Positions 16,702-25,814 are shown, counted from the first letter of the stretch. The stretch: 64,000 nt of DNA from Nesterenkonia aurantiaca (GCF_004364585.1 NZ_SOAN01000010.1:1-64000), one strand, 5' to 3'. Notes: generated from the sequence alone by a model not told the origin. Numbers and translations: made by a program.

Positions 16702-18544
16702 GCAGACCGACCATGAACAGAACCGGCTCGCCCAGGCGCACCGGCAGCTGGACACGCTGCGCAGCCGCGCCAAGCAGCTGGAGGCCCAGCTGCAGAGCGC
16801 CGGGCGGAACAACCAGCGGATGGCTGACCTGCTGGAGACCACCCGCAACGAGATCTCCCAGCTGCGCAACGCGCTGCAGGCCGACGGCCAGGCGCCGTTC
16901 ACCTTCGGCACCGTGCTGGGCTACCGGCCCGAACACCCGCAGGCCGAGGGGCGTGAGATCCAGGCCACCACCGTGGCCGGCGTCGACATCCTCCAGGCCG
17001 GACGCAAGCTCCGGGTCAGCCTGTCCCCGCTGATCAGCCCGGAGCAGCTGCAGGCCGGCGATGAGGTGCTGCTCAACGAGAACTTCACCATCGTCGCGAT
17101 CCTCGGTGCCGAGCGCACCGGGGAGCTGGCCCGGGTCAAAGAGGTGCTGCCGGATGCCCGGCTGGTGATCATCTCCCGCGGCGAGGACGAGCGGGTGGTC
17201 ACGCTCACCGCCGCCGCCTCCGCCGCCGCCCAGCGCGACGGGCTGCACAGCGCCCGGGTCGGCGACGCCGTGATGGTGGACCTGCGCACCGGCACCGCCA
17301 CCGAGATCGTGCCGCTCTCCGAGGTCGAGGACGTGGTGCTCGAGGAGTCCCCGGACGTCTCCTACGCCGACATCGGCGGGCTCTCCGAGCAGATCGAAGC
17401 CATCCGCGACGCCGTGGAGCTGCCCTTCCTGCACGCCGACCTCTACAAGGAGCACGGGCTGCGCGCGCCGAAGGGGATCCTGCTCTACGGGCCTCCCGGC
17501 TGCGGCAAGACCATGATCGCCAAGGCCGTGGCGAGCTCGCTGGCCGAGACCCGCCGAGCCTCAGCGGCAGCCGATGACGCCGGCCCGGGTACCGGCCCAG
17601 ACGCCGGCCCGGGTGCCGGGGCGAGCCGGGGCGCGTTCTTCCTCAACATCAAGGGCCCCGAGCTGCTGAACAAGTACGTGGGCGAGACCGAGCGGCACAT
17701 CCGGGTGATCTTCGCCCGGGCCCGCGAGCGCGCCTCCGCCGGGCAGCCGGTGGTGGTGTTCTTCGACGAGATGGAGGCGCTGTTCCGCACCCGCGGCTCC
17801 GGGGTCTCCTCAGATGTGGAGACCACCATCGTCCCGCAGCTGCTGGCGGAGATCGACGGGGTGGAATCGCTGGAGAACGTCATCGTCATCGGCGCCTCCA
17901 ACCGCGAAGACATGATCGACCCGGCGATCCTGCGCCCCGGACGCCTGGATGTGAAGATCCGGGTCCAGCGCCCCGGACGCGCGGGTGCCGCAGAGATCCT
18001 GGGCATCCATCTCGGTGGAGCCGTCCCGCTGCACGCCGAGCTGCTCGCCGCCCACGAGGACCGCGGCGCCGCCGTCGACGCCCTGGTGGACGCGCTGGTG
18101 GACCGGCTGTTCCCGGCGACCCCGCAGGCAAGGCTGCGCCTGATCCACGCCGATGGCACCCAGACCGCCTTCCAGGCGGCGGACTTCATGTCCGGCGCGG
18201 TGCTCAGCAATATCGTGGACCGGGCGAAGAAGGCCGCGATCAAGGACTTCCTGCGCTCCGAGAGCGACCCGGCGCAGAAGGGCCTGACCCGCGAGCACCT
18301 CTTCGCCGCCGCCGAGGAGGAGCTGCGCGACCAGGAGGACCTGGTCAACACCGCAGACCCACAGGCCTGGTCTCGGGTGGTCGGCGCGTCCACCGCCCCG
18401 GTGGTCCGGATCGAACGCCCCTCCGAGGCTGACCCGGCCGCGGCACCCTCCGGCCCCCCGGACCCCGCAGTCGGCTCGCCCGCAGTCGGCTCGCCCGCGG
18501 TCGGCTCGCCCGGCTCGGGCGCAGCCAACGAGGTGCGCGGATGA
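16694..18544 (+). CDS. arc: AAA ATPase ARC, proteasome-associated type
   Basis: Hexameric unfoldase that recognises pupylated proteins (Mpa in mycobacteria). An N-terminal coiled coil (about 5-60) binds Pup, two OB folds follow (about 65-220), then the AAA module with Walker A GPPGCGKT at about 265-272, the pore region FLNIKGPELLNKYVGE and Walker B VVVFFDEME. An Ala/Gly/Asp-rich insert lies between Walker A and the pore segment. The C-terminus is a Pro/Ala-rich extension with three 15-base repeats (VGSPA) ending ANEVRG; the QYL docking tail of proteasome-linked Mpa is absent. Start overlaps trmI, and the stop overlaps the dop ATG. Confidence 0.95.
   Translation: MSEQTDHEQNRLAQAHRQLDTLRSRAKQLEAQLQSAGRNNQRMADLLETTRNEISQLRNALQADGQAPFTFGTVLGYRPEHPQAEGREIQATTVAGVDILQAGRKLRVSLSPLISPEQLQAGDEVLLNENFTIVAILGAERTGELARVKEVLPDARLVIISRGEDERVVTLTAAASAAAQRDGLHSARVGDAVMVDLRTGTATEIVPLSEVEDVVLEESPDVSYADIGGLSEQIEAIRDAVELPFLHADLYKEHGLRAPKGILLYGPPGCGKTMIAKAVASSLAETRRASAAADDAGPGTGPDAGPGAGASRGAFFLNIKGPELLNKYVGETERHIRVIFARARERASAGQPVVVFFDEMEALFRTRGSGVSSDVETTIVPQLLAEIDGVESLENVIVIGASNREDMIDPAILRPGRLDVKIRVQRPGRAGAAEILGIHLGGAVPLHAELLAAHEDRGAAVDALVDALVDRLFPATPQARLRLIHADGTQTAFQAADFMSGAVLSNIVDRAKKAAIKDFLRSESDPAQKGLTREHLFAAAEEELRDQEDLVNTADPQAWSRVVGASTAPVVRIERPSEADPAAAPSGPPDPAVGSPAVGSPAVGSPGSGAANEVRG
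18467..18511 (+). repeat. 15-bp tandem repeat in arc
   Basis: Three head-to-tail copies of GCAGTCGGCTCGCCC (one base differs in the third) encode AVGSP x3 in the C-terminal extension of ARC. Confidence 0.9.
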
Positions 18545-20280
18545 CCGTGCGCCGACTGATCGGGATGGAGACCGAATACGGGATCCACGCCCCGGCCAAC
18601 CCGCGGGCCAGCCATATCGCGCTCTCCATCGAGCTGGTCAACGCCTACGCCGCCCACGTCACCGAGTCCGGCGGGGCGGTGGCCGGCACCGAATGGGACT
18701 ACCAGTCCGAATCCCCGCTGGTCGACGCCCGCGGCTGGGTGCTGCCCCGCTCGGCCGCGCACCCCTCCCAGCTCACCGACACCGGGGAGGCGCTGGCTCA
18801 CGCCAGCCACGAGGAGGGTCTCACCCACGCGACCGAGCAGGAACCCGGCCAGGGACCGGTGCGTGACGCGCTGGGCAACGTCAGCGCCGGTGACCCCAGC
18901 CCGGCCGACGTCGCCGGGTCCTTCCACGCCCCCGGGTCGCCGCACTGGCGCGGGGACTTCTTCCAGGCCGCCGAGGGTGCCCCGCAGCTGCTGATGAACC
19001 TGGTCCTGGGCAACGGGGCCCGGTTCTACGTGGACCACGCCCACCCCGAATACTCCGCACCCGAGGCGATCGGGGCGCGCCGGGCGGTGCTCTATGACGT
19101 GGCCGGAGACCGGGTCGCGCTCGCCGCCGCCCGCCGGCTCAGCCAGGAGCAGCACGCCCCACAGGTGCTGCTGTATAAGAACAACACCGACAACAAGTCG
19201 GTCTCCTACGGCGCCCACGAGAACTACCTGGTGCCGCGCAGCCTGGACTTCGACGCGATCGTGGCGGGCCTGCTGCCGTTCTTCGCGACCCGGCAGATCC
19301 TCTGCGGGGCCGGACGGGTGGGGATCGGGCAGACCAGCGGACGCCCCGGATACCAGATCTCTCAGCGTGCGGACTTCTTCGAAGAACAGGTCGGGCTGGA
19401 GACCACGGTGCGCCGCCCGATGATCAACACCCGCGACGAGCCGCACGCCGATCACGACCGGTTCCGCCGGCTCCACGTGATCATCGGCGACGCGAACATG
19501 AGCGAGTACTCCGCCTGGATGCGGGTGGGCAGCACCGCGCTGGTCCTGGACCTGATCGAATCCGGCCGAGCCCCGGAGCTGACCCTGGATGACCCGGTGG
19601 CGGCGCTGAAGACGATCTCCCATGACCCGACGCTGACCGCCACGGTGCCGACCTCCCGCGGAGCCCTCACCGCCCTGGAGATCCAGCAGCTCTACCTGCA
19701 GGCCGCGCTGGCCTGGGAGCAGGAGAAGACCCCGCCGCCGGGCACCGAGAACCTCCCGGACACCGAGACCGCCGAGGTGCTCGAGGCCTGGGAGGAGCTG
19801 CTGCGGGACCTGAGCACCGACCTCTACGCCGCGTCGGACCGGGTGGACTGGATCGCGAAGCTGACCCTGCTGGAGTCCTACCGCCGCCGCGACGGGCTGT
19901 CCTGGGATGCCCCGCTGCTGGGCATGGTGGACCTGCAGTACGCGGACCTGCGCCCGGAGAAGGGGCTGTACTACAAGCTCGCCCGCGCCGGCCGGATGCG
20001 CCGGCTCTTCACCGATGCGCAGCTCGACCGGGCGACAGAGCACCCGCCCGAGGAGACCCGCGCCTGGCTGCGCGGCCGGCTGATCAGCCAATACCCCGGC
20101 GTCGTCGTCGGCGCCAGCTGGGATCAGATCCTGCTGCGCGCGAACGACGTCGCGCCCGTGGTGCGCCTGGGGCTGCCCGATCCCTATACCGGGACCCGTG
20201 CGGCGGTGGAGAATACACTGGTCAGCGCGGCCACCCCGGAGCGCCTCATCACCGGACTCCAGCGGCTGCTGGGTCAATAG
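18541..20280 (+). CDS. dop: Deamidase/depupylase Dop
   Basis: Removes Pup from substrates (and deamidates Pup-GGQ where that form exists). It has the glutamine-synthetase-like fold shared with PafA: METEYGI near the N-terminus, FYVDHAHPEYSAPEA with the catalytic Asp, YKNNTDNKSVSYGAHENYL, and NTRDEPHADHDRFRRLHVIIGDANMSE. At 579 residues it is about 75 longer than the mycobacterial enzyme. The extra length lies mainly between LPRSA and NLVLGNGARFYVD, the place of the Dop-specific loop. ATGA overlap with arc; pup follows after 27 bases. Confidence 0.95.
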   Translation: MTVRRLIGMETEYGIHAPANPRASHIALSIELVNAYAAHVTESGGAVAGTEWDYQSESPLVDARGWVLPRSAAHPSQLTDTGEALAHASHEEGLTHATEQEPGQGPVRDALGNVSAGDPSPADVAGSFHAPGSPHWRGDFFQAAEGAPQLLMNLVLGNGARFYVDHAHPEYSAPEAIGARRAVLYDVAGDRVALAAARRLSQEQHAPQVLLYKNNTDNKSVSYGAHENYLVPRSLDFDAIVAGLLPFFATRQILCGAGRVGIGQTSGRPGYQISQRADFFEEQVGLETTVRRPMINTRDEPHADHDRFRRLHVIIGDANMSEYSAWMRVGSTALVLDLIESGRAPELTLDDPVAALKTISHDPTLTATVPTSRGALTALEIQQLYLQAALAWEQEKTPPPGTENLPDTETAEVLEAWEELLRDLSTDLYAASDRVDWIAKLTLLESYRRRDGLSWDAPLLGMVDLQYADLRPEKGLYYKLARAGRMRRLFTDAQLDRATEHPPEETRAWLRGRLISQYPGVVVGASWDQILLRANDVAPVVRLGLPDPYTGTRAAVENTLVSAATPERLITGLQRLLGQ

Positions 20281-20307
20281 AACCGCTGGGTCGATCAAGG
20301 AGAGATC

Positions 20308-20505
20308 ATGTCCACTCAACCGCAGAAGCGCCCCCAGGGCGGCAACGACGACGGCGCCCCCGAGGCGGCGGCCACGGCCGGCGCCAACGCGCAGGCCCAG
20401 AAGCGCGCCGGCGAGCTCGACAGCCTGCTCGACGAGATCGATTCGGTGCTGGAGTCCAACGCCGAGGAGTTCGTGAAGGGCTTCGTGCAGAAGGGCGGGG
20501 AGTAG
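20308..20505 (+). CDS. pup: Prokaryotic ubiquitin-like protein Pup
   Basis: A 65-residue disordered tag. The C-terminal half (ELDSLLDEIDSVLE, then SNAEEFVKGFVQKGGE) is the ARC- and ligase-binding helix. It ends in Gly-Gly-Glu, so the terminal Glu is ready for ligation by PafA and no deamidation by Dop is required. AAGGAGAG precedes the ATG by about 6 bases. It sits between dop and pafA; prcB and prcA, which follow pup in mycobacteria, are not here. Confidence 0.97.
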   Translation: MSTQPQKRPQGGNDDGAPEAAATAGANAQAQKRAGELDSLLDEIDSVLESNAEEFVKGFVQKGGE

Positions 20506-20510
20506 GCCCC

Positions 20511-22004
20511 ATGGATCGGCGCGTCATCGGGGTCGAGACCGAGTTCGGCATCACCCATACCGGCGGCACCCACCGCGGTCTGCCCCCGGACGAGGTGGCC
20601 CGCTACCTGTTCCGCCCGGTGCTGCGCTGGGGGAGAAGCTCCAACGTCTTCATCCCCAACGCCTCCCGGCTCTACCTCGACGTCGGCTCCCACCCGGAAT
20701 ACGCCACCGCCGAATGTGATGACCTGCTGGACCTGATCGCCTCCGACCGGGCTGGGGAGCTGATCATGCATGACCTGGCCCAGCGCGCCGAGGCCGCGAT
20801 GGCCCAGGACGGCTTCGACGGCAGCATCTACCTGCTGAAGAACAACGTGGACTCCCAGGGCAACTCCTACGGCAGCCACGAGAACTACCTGATCCCGCGC
20901 ACCACCCACTTCCGTCGGCTCTCCACCATCCTGCTGCCCTTCCTGGTCACCCGGCAGATCATGGTCGGCGCCGGCCGGCTGGTCCCGGCCACCGACGAGA
21001 CCCCCGCGCACTACGCGTTCTCCCAGCGCGCAGACCACATGTGGGAGGGCATCTCCTCGGCCACCACCCGCTCCCGGCCGATCATCAACACCCGCGACGA
21101 GCCCCACTCCGACGCCGCGGTGCACCGCCGGCTGCACGTGATCGTGGGCGACTCCAACATGTCCGAGACCACCAGCCTGCTGCGCTACGGCGCCACCGAC
21201 CTGGTGCTGCGCATGGTCGAGTCCGGGGTCCCGGTGGGGGACTTCGAGCTGGAGAACCCGATCGGTGCGATCCGGCACATCAGCCATGACATCACCGGGC
21301 AGGCCGTCGTGAAGATCCGCAACGGGGGCCAGCAGACCGCGGTGGAGGTCCAGGCGAGGCTGCTGGACCGGGCCCGACGCTTCGTCCGTGAGAACGGCGC
21401 CCACCACGACCGGGTGGATCAGATCTTCGAGCTCTGGGAGCGCACCCTGCAGGCCGTGGCCAGCGGCGAGCACGCTCCGATCGAACGCGACATCGACTGG
21501 GCGATCAAGAAGCGGCTGCTCACCGATGTGGCCGAACGCGGCGGCCTGCCCATGGGGCACCCGAAGCTGGAGCAGCTCGACATGGCCTATCACGACGTGC
21601 ACCCGACCCGCGGGGTGTTCAACCTGCTGGCCGCCCGCGGCCGGGCCAGCACCCAGTTGGAGCCCGAGCGGATCCAGCGCGCCATCGTAGACCCGCCGGC
21701 CACCACCCGTGCCGCGCTGCGTGGACGCTTCCTCTCCACCGCCCGGGCGGTGGGCGCCGAGCACACCGTGGACTGGGTGCACCACAAGCTGGTGGACCGG
21801 CCGCTGGACGCCCTGATGCTCAAAGATCCGCTCAGCGCGGAGGACCCGCGGGTGGACACCCTGCTGGACCGGCTGGGTGAGCGGGTCGCCTCGCTGCGTG
21901 AGCAGACCCTTGACGAGCGCCGCGCCCAGGAGCTCCCGCTGGCGCTCAGCGAGCGCTACAAGCTGGAGCATCCCAGGGAGCTTGCCGAGCCTCCGCTGAT
22001 CTGA
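20511..22004 (+). CDS. pafA: Pup-protein ligase PafA
   Basis: Forms the isopeptide bond between the Pup C-terminal Glu and substrate lysines with ATP. A 497-residue glutamine-synthetase-like enzyme: VETEFGIT, LYLDVGSHPEYATAEC (catalytic Asp region), LLKNNVDSQGNSYGSHENYL, NTRDEPHSDAAVHRRLHVI and GDSNMSET. The ATG is 5 bases after the pup stop, so the two are co-translated. No proteasome subunit gene separates pup from pafA. Confidence 0.97.
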   Translation: MDRRVIGVETEFGITHTGGTHRGLPPDEVARYLFRPVLRWGRSSNVFIPNASRLYLDVGSHPEYATAECDDLLDLIASDRAGELIMHDLAQRAEAAMAQDGFDGSIYLLKNNVDSQGNSYGSHENYLIPRTTHFRRLSTILLPFLVTRQIMVGAGRLVPATDETPAHYAFSQRADHMWEGISSATTRSRPIINTRDEPHSDAAVHRRLHVIVGDSNMSETTSLLRYGATDLVLRMVESGVPVGDFELENPIGAIRHISHDITGQAVVKIRNGGQQTAVEVQARLLDRARRFVRENGAHHDRVDQIFELWERTLQAVASGEHAPIERDIDWAIKKRLLTDVAERGGLPMGHPKLEQLDMAYHDVHPTRGVFNLLAARGRASTQLEPERIQRAIVDPPATTRAALRGRFLSTARAVGAEHTVDWVHHKLVDRPLDALMLKDPLSAEDPRVDTLLDRLGERVASLREQTLDERRAQELPLALSERYKLEHPRELAEPPLI

Positions 22005-22082
22005 CGAACCAGGTATCCGGCCTGTACAGTGCTGAGCAGGCCCAGGCCTTGTCAGGTCGCCATTCAAGTTGAAGGAAACACC

Positions 22083-23219
22083 GTGCATTCTCCGTTCCGC
22101 CGCACCTGCGTGGCATTGTCCATCCCGGCAGTCCTGCTGCTCAGCGCATGCTCCGACAACGGTCTGGGAGACACCGACGCGCTCTCCGGCGTGGACCTGC
22201 ATTTCACCGATGAAGGTACCCCGGAGGTCATCCTGCGCAGCCCGCTGGAGCTCGAGGAAGAGGCCTCCCGGGTGCTGGACCGCGGCGACGGCGAAGACAT
22301 CGACGAGGGACAGATCCTCGAGGTCTCCCACGCCGTGGCGGACCCCGAGTCCGGGGAGATCCAGGAGGAGAGCTTCAGCGCGGACAACCCCTCGATGATC
22401 TACCTGCCCCAGATGCAGGAGCAGAGCGAGTTCATCTATGACTCGCTCACCGACACTGACCTGACCATCGGCTCCGAGATTGCGCTCTTCGAACCCGCCA
22501 ACGCTGAGACCGGCGCCTCCGCGACGCTGCTGGTGCTGCGCGTGGAGGACCAGTCCCCGGCCTTCGCCGAGGGAGGGGTCCAGGAGCAGGACGGCGAGCT
22601 GCCCGAGATCGAGAACGAACAGGGCGTGCTCCCGGAGCTGCTCGGCGGCAACGACGGTGAGGAGCCCGAGGAGGTCAGCACTGAGGTGCTCATCCAGGGC
22701 GACGGCGAGGAGGTGGCCGCCGAGGACCAGGTCGTCGTGCGCTACTCCGGCTGGAAGTGGTCCGACGGCGAGCTCTTCGACTCCAACTGGCCCCAGGACG
22801 ACGAGGAGCCCGACGCCGGTCCGGCAGGCTTCCCACTGAGCAGCCTGGTGCCTGGCTGGGCCGAGGGCCTCGAGGGTGAGCAGGTCGGCTCCCGCGTGCT
22901 GCTGGTCATCCCGCCGGAGTCCGGCTACGGCGAGAGCGACGAGGACGCCGAGGAGGGCACCCAGCACGAGCTCGCCGGCGAGACCCTGATCTTCGTGGTC
23001 GACCTGATCGCCTCCGCCGAGGCGCCCGAGGCCGCGGCGCCTGCCCCCGAGTCGGGTCAGCCTGAGCTCTCCGAGGAAGACATCCAGGAGATGATCGAGC
23101 AGATGGAAGCCGAGCAGGGCGGCGCTGAAGACGGCGCCGAGGGCGAGGATTCCGGCAGCGACGATACAAGCAGTGACGAAGCAAACAGCGACGAAGCAAC
23201 TGATGAGGAGACCGACTGA
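22083..23219 (+). CDS. FKBP-type peptidyl-prolyl isomerase lipoprotein
   Basis: A 378-residue secreted lipoprotein; residues 1-20 are a signal peptide with lipobox LLLSAC. A divergent N-terminal FKBP-like half (about 45-180, with LRVED near its end) is followed by a clearer FKBP domain (about 185-330: VVVRYSGWKWSDGELFDSNW, LVPGWAEGLEGEQVGSRVLLVIPPESGYGE, LIFVVDLI). The tail of about 60 residues is acidic and low-complexity. AAGGAA precedes the GTG, and an upstream in-frame ATG at 22029 would place residues before the signal peptide. Its stop overlaps the next FKBP gene. Probably folds exported proteins. Confidence 0.9.
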   Translation: MHSPFRRTCVALSIPAVLLLSACSDNGLGDTDALSGVDLHFTDEGTPEVILRSPLELEEEASRVLDRGDGEDIDEGQILEVSHAVADPESGEIQEESFSADNPSMIYLPQMQEQSEFIYDSLTDTDLTIGSEIALFEPANAETGASATLLVLRVEDQSPAFAEGGVQEQDGELPEIENEQGVLPELLGGNDGEEPEEVSTEVLIQGDGEEVAAEDQVVVRYSGWKWSDGELFDSNWPQDDEEPDAGPAGFPLSSLVPGWAEGLEGEQVGSRVLLVIPPESGYGESDEDAEEGTQHELAGETLIFVVDLIASAEAPEAAAPAPESGQPELSEEDIQEMIEQMEAEQGGAEDGAEGEDSGSDDTSSDEANSDEATDEETD

Positions 23220-23623
23220 TGTCCTTCGGCCAGCGCAGCTATGACCGCACCCGCCCCGAGATCGACTTCCCCGGCGACACCCCGCCTGAGGAACTGGTCA
23301 TCGAGGAGCTCATCGCCGGCGGCGGACACGCCGTAGAGCCCGGCGATGCGATCTCCTGCCACTACGTGGGCGTCTCCTGGTCCACCGGCGAGGAGTTCGA
23401 CGCCTCCTGGAACCGCGGCGAGACCCTCGATTTCACCGCCGGCATCGGCCAGGTCATCCAGGGCTGGGACCAGGGCCTGATCGGGATGAAGGAGGGCGCC
23501 CGTCGCCGCTTCGAGATCCCGCCGCACCTGGCCTACGGGGAGCAGGGCGCCGGCGCCGCCATCGGTGCCAACGAGACCCTGATCTTCGTGGTGGACCTGG
23601 TCAGCGTCCGCAAGGCTTCCTGA
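23219..23623 (+). CDS. FKBP-type peptidyl-prolyl cis-trans isomerase, cytoplasmic
   Basis: A 134-residue single-domain FKBP without signal peptide: CHYVGVSWSTGEEFDASW, FTAGIGQVIQGWDQGLIGMKEGARRRFEIPPHLAYGEQG and ETLIFVVDLV contain the usual FK506-pocket residues. Translationally coupled to the lipoprotein FKBP by an ATGA overlap. FKBP genes between pafA and pafBC are common in actinobacteria. Confidence 0.95.
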   Translation: MSFGQRSYDRTRPEIDFPGDTPPEELVIEELIAGGGHAVEPGDAISCHYVGVSWSTGEEFDASWNRGETLDFTAGIGQVIQGWDQGLIGMKEGARRRFEIPPHLAYGEQGAGAAIGANETLIFVVDLVSVRKAS

Positions 23624-23632
23624 TCCGCCACG

Positions 23633-25786
23633 GTGACTGAGACGATCGACGACGGCGGGACGGATCAGCTCGCGGAGGAGGAGCAGGACGTCTTCGCCGA
23701 CTACGGCGTGGCGCGCGCCTTCTCCCTGGCCGCGAGCATCCTCGACGCCGGAACCGGTGGGCTCACCAAGGCTGAGATCCGGGAGCGGGTGGAGCACTAC
23801 CGGAGCCAGTCCCAGGAGCAGTCCCAGGACGCCTGGGAGCGGCTCTTCAGCCGCGACAAGGACCACCTGCGCAGCTGCGGCATCGCCATCGAGGAGCCCG
23901 CCGCCGACCGCGAGGACTATCGCTACCGGATCGACCCGGCCGACTACGGGCTGCCCCCGCTGTCGCTGAGCGAGACCGAGACGCTGGTGCTCTCCCGCGC
24001 CACCCAGCTCTGGGCCGGCAGCCGCACCCGGTCCTGGCTGGACCAGGCCAGCTGGGCGCTGGCCGGACCGGCCGAGCCCGCAGCGTCGTCCTTGCGTGCG
24101 TCACAGCCGGCGTCACAGCCGGCGTCACAGTCTGCGGCTCAGCCAGCGGCTCAGCCGGCCGGCCTCGGGGCGCTGAGCTTCAACCTGGGCAGCGACGAGG
24201 AGTTCGAACGGCTCACCGAGCTCGCCGCGCTGCCGGCGCGGCAGCCGATCAGCTTCGACTACACCGGCAGGGGAGCCCAGCAGCCGGCGGCCCGCCGCGT
24301 GGTGCTGCTGGACTTCGCCGCCCGGGGCCACTGGTATCTGATCGGTCACGATCTTGATCGAGGTGCCCGCAGGACCTTCCGGCTGGACCGCGTGCACGGC
24401 GCCATCACCGCGCTGCATCCGGCACCGGCGTTGACCGAGGCGGACCGCGCCGCCATCGAGGCGGCGGTCAGCAACGCGGCGGACGCCGGCTCCGCGCTGG
24501 ACGGACTCGCCGCCGAAGAGGACCCGAGAAGGCTGCTGCACGGTGTCCTGGAGGCCCACCAGGGCCCCGCCCCGAAACCACCCCGACTCGCTCCCGCCGG
24601 GTCCCCGCGCCGGGCCGATCCCGCGCACCGCAAGGTGGAGCGGGTGCTGGCCATGGCCGGCTATCTGCTCAGCGCCGACGGGGTCCGCCCGTCTGAGCTG
24701 CTCGCCCGGCATCAGATCACGCCGAAGCAGCTGCTCAAGGACCTGCTCTCGATCCAGCAGTCGGGCAGCTTCGGTCCCGGGCAGTACGGGGAGTTCATCG
24801 ACATCCACCCCGCGCCGCCGCTGAATCTGGAGAGCTTCACCCAGGACTACCTGGTCACCGATGCGCCGATCACCCTGGCGATGCCCTCGGAGCGCACCGG
24901 AGACGTCCTGGCCCGCCCGCTCACGCTGACCAAGCCCGGCGCGCTCTCGCTGCTGATCGCGCTGAACACCATGATCAGCGCGGCCGAATCCGGTCCTGAC
25001 GCGGCTGAGTCCGGTCACGGCACGGCTGAGTCCGGTCTCGGTACGGCCGAATCCGCTCCTGGCAACGCCGAACCTGGTCTCGGTTCGGCTGAATTCGGTC
25101 ACGAGTCGGCCGAATCCGGTCCCGAGTCCGCCGAAGGCTGGCTCTCCGCCGCCGAGTCGCTGCGCTCCAAGATCACCACCGTGCTGCCCGAGGGGCTGCA
25201 GGAGGCCGCGACGAAGGTCGCCGCCGGAGCCCAGACGCACAGCCCAGCCATGGCCGAACTGCGGGAGGCGGTGACCGGCGGCTACTGCGTCCAGCTGCGC
25301 TACGAGGACGCCTCCGGGACCATCACCGAGCGGGTGGTCGAGCCGACCCACATCTACCTCGACGGTCCCCGCACCTATCTCCAGGGCTGGTGCCGGGTGG
25401 CGCAGGGGCCGCGGAACTTCCTCAGCTCCCGGATCCGGGAGCAGCGCCCGCTGCCCGAGGAGCCGATCAGCGAGACCGCACGGCGGCTCGCGCAGGCACC
25501 CGCCGAGCCGCCGCGCCCACCCCGGGACAGCGGGGCCTTCGACGTCGTCCTGCGATTCTCCCCGGCCGCCGCCGCGCTGGCCGATCGCTATGCGCCCCGG
25601 CGCCAGCGCATCCAGCCCGACGGAGCCCGATTCATCAGCACCTGGTTCCAGAGCCGGGAGGCGCTGATCAGGCTGTGCCTCCAGCTCGGCGGGGATCTCG
25701 CCGTCCTGACCCCTGCCGAGATCCGGGAGCGGGTCACCGCTCGGGCCCGCGAGGAACTGTCGGCTCTGCCGGGGCGAGTGGCGTAG
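23633..25786 (+). CDS. pafBC: Fused PafB-PafC WYL-domain DNA-damage regulator
   Basis: A 717-residue fusion of what are two genes in mycobacteria. Half one: winged helix at about 15-100 and a WYL domain at about 190-290 (QPISFDYTGRG, RGHWYLIGHDLDRGARRTFRLDRV). Half two: winged helix at about 330-400 (LAMAGYLLSADGVRPSELL) and a second WYL domain at about 545-620 (YCVQLRYED, PRTYLQGWCRV), then the WCX end. PafBC activates LexA-independent repair genes; fused forms are known from Arthrobacter. Unusual are a Ser/Gln/Ala-rich insert near 140-170 and a 7-residue tandem repeat at about 451-499. GTG start 9 bases after the FKBP stop. Confidence 0.93.
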   Translation: MTETIDDGGTDQLAEEEQDVFADYGVARAFSLAASILDAGTGGLTKAEIRERVEHYRSQSQEQSQDAWERLFSRDKDHLRSCGIAIEEPAADREDYRYRIDPADYGLPPLSLSETETLVLSRATQLWAGSRTRSWLDQASWALAGPAEPAASSLRASQPASQPASQSAAQPAAQPAGLGALSFNLGSDEEFERLTELAALPARQPISFDYTGRGAQQPAARRVVLLDFAARGHWYLIGHDLDRGARRTFRLDRVHGAITALHPAPALTEADRAAIEAAVSNAADAGSALDGLAAEEDPRRLLHGVLEAHQGPAPKPPRLAPAGSPRRADPAHRKVERVLAMAGYLLSADGVRPSELLARHQITPKQLLKDLLSIQQSGSFGPGQYGEFIDIHPAPPLNLESFTQDYLVTDAPITLAMPSERTGDVLARPLTLTKPGALSLLIALNTMISAAESGPDAAESGHGTAESGLGTAESAPGNAEPGLGSAEFGHESAESGPESAEGWLSAAESLRSKITTVLPEGLQEAATKVAAGAQTHSPAMAELREAVTGGYCVQLRYEDASGTITERVVEPTHIYLDGPRTYLQGWCRVAQGPRNFLSSRIREQRPLPEEPISETARRLAQAPAEPPRPPRDSGAFDVVLRFSPAAAALADRYAPRRQRIQPDGARFISTWFQSREALIRLCLQLGGDLAVLTPAEIRERVTARAREELSALPGRVA
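24983..25129 (+). repeat. 21-bp tandem repeat in pafBC
   Basis: Seven 21-base units encode AESGPDA, AESGHGT, AESGLGT, AESAPGN, AEPGLGS, AEFGHES and AESGPES, in frame, between the second winged helix and the second WYL domain. Confidence 0.9.
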
Positions 25787-25814
25787 CATTGGCGACGAGG
25801 AAAGGATCCACGCC

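Noticed and set aside
17485-20319. A 944-codon open frame on the minus strand across arc and dop.
   Set aside because: It is antisense to two well-matched genes. Such long frames arise from high third-position GC. Its translation has no recognisable domain.
20316-22967. An 883-codon minus-strand open frame across pup, pafA and the FKBP gene.
   Set aside because: Same cause; Gly/Val/Leu/His-rich translation with no motifs, while the plus strand carries known genes.
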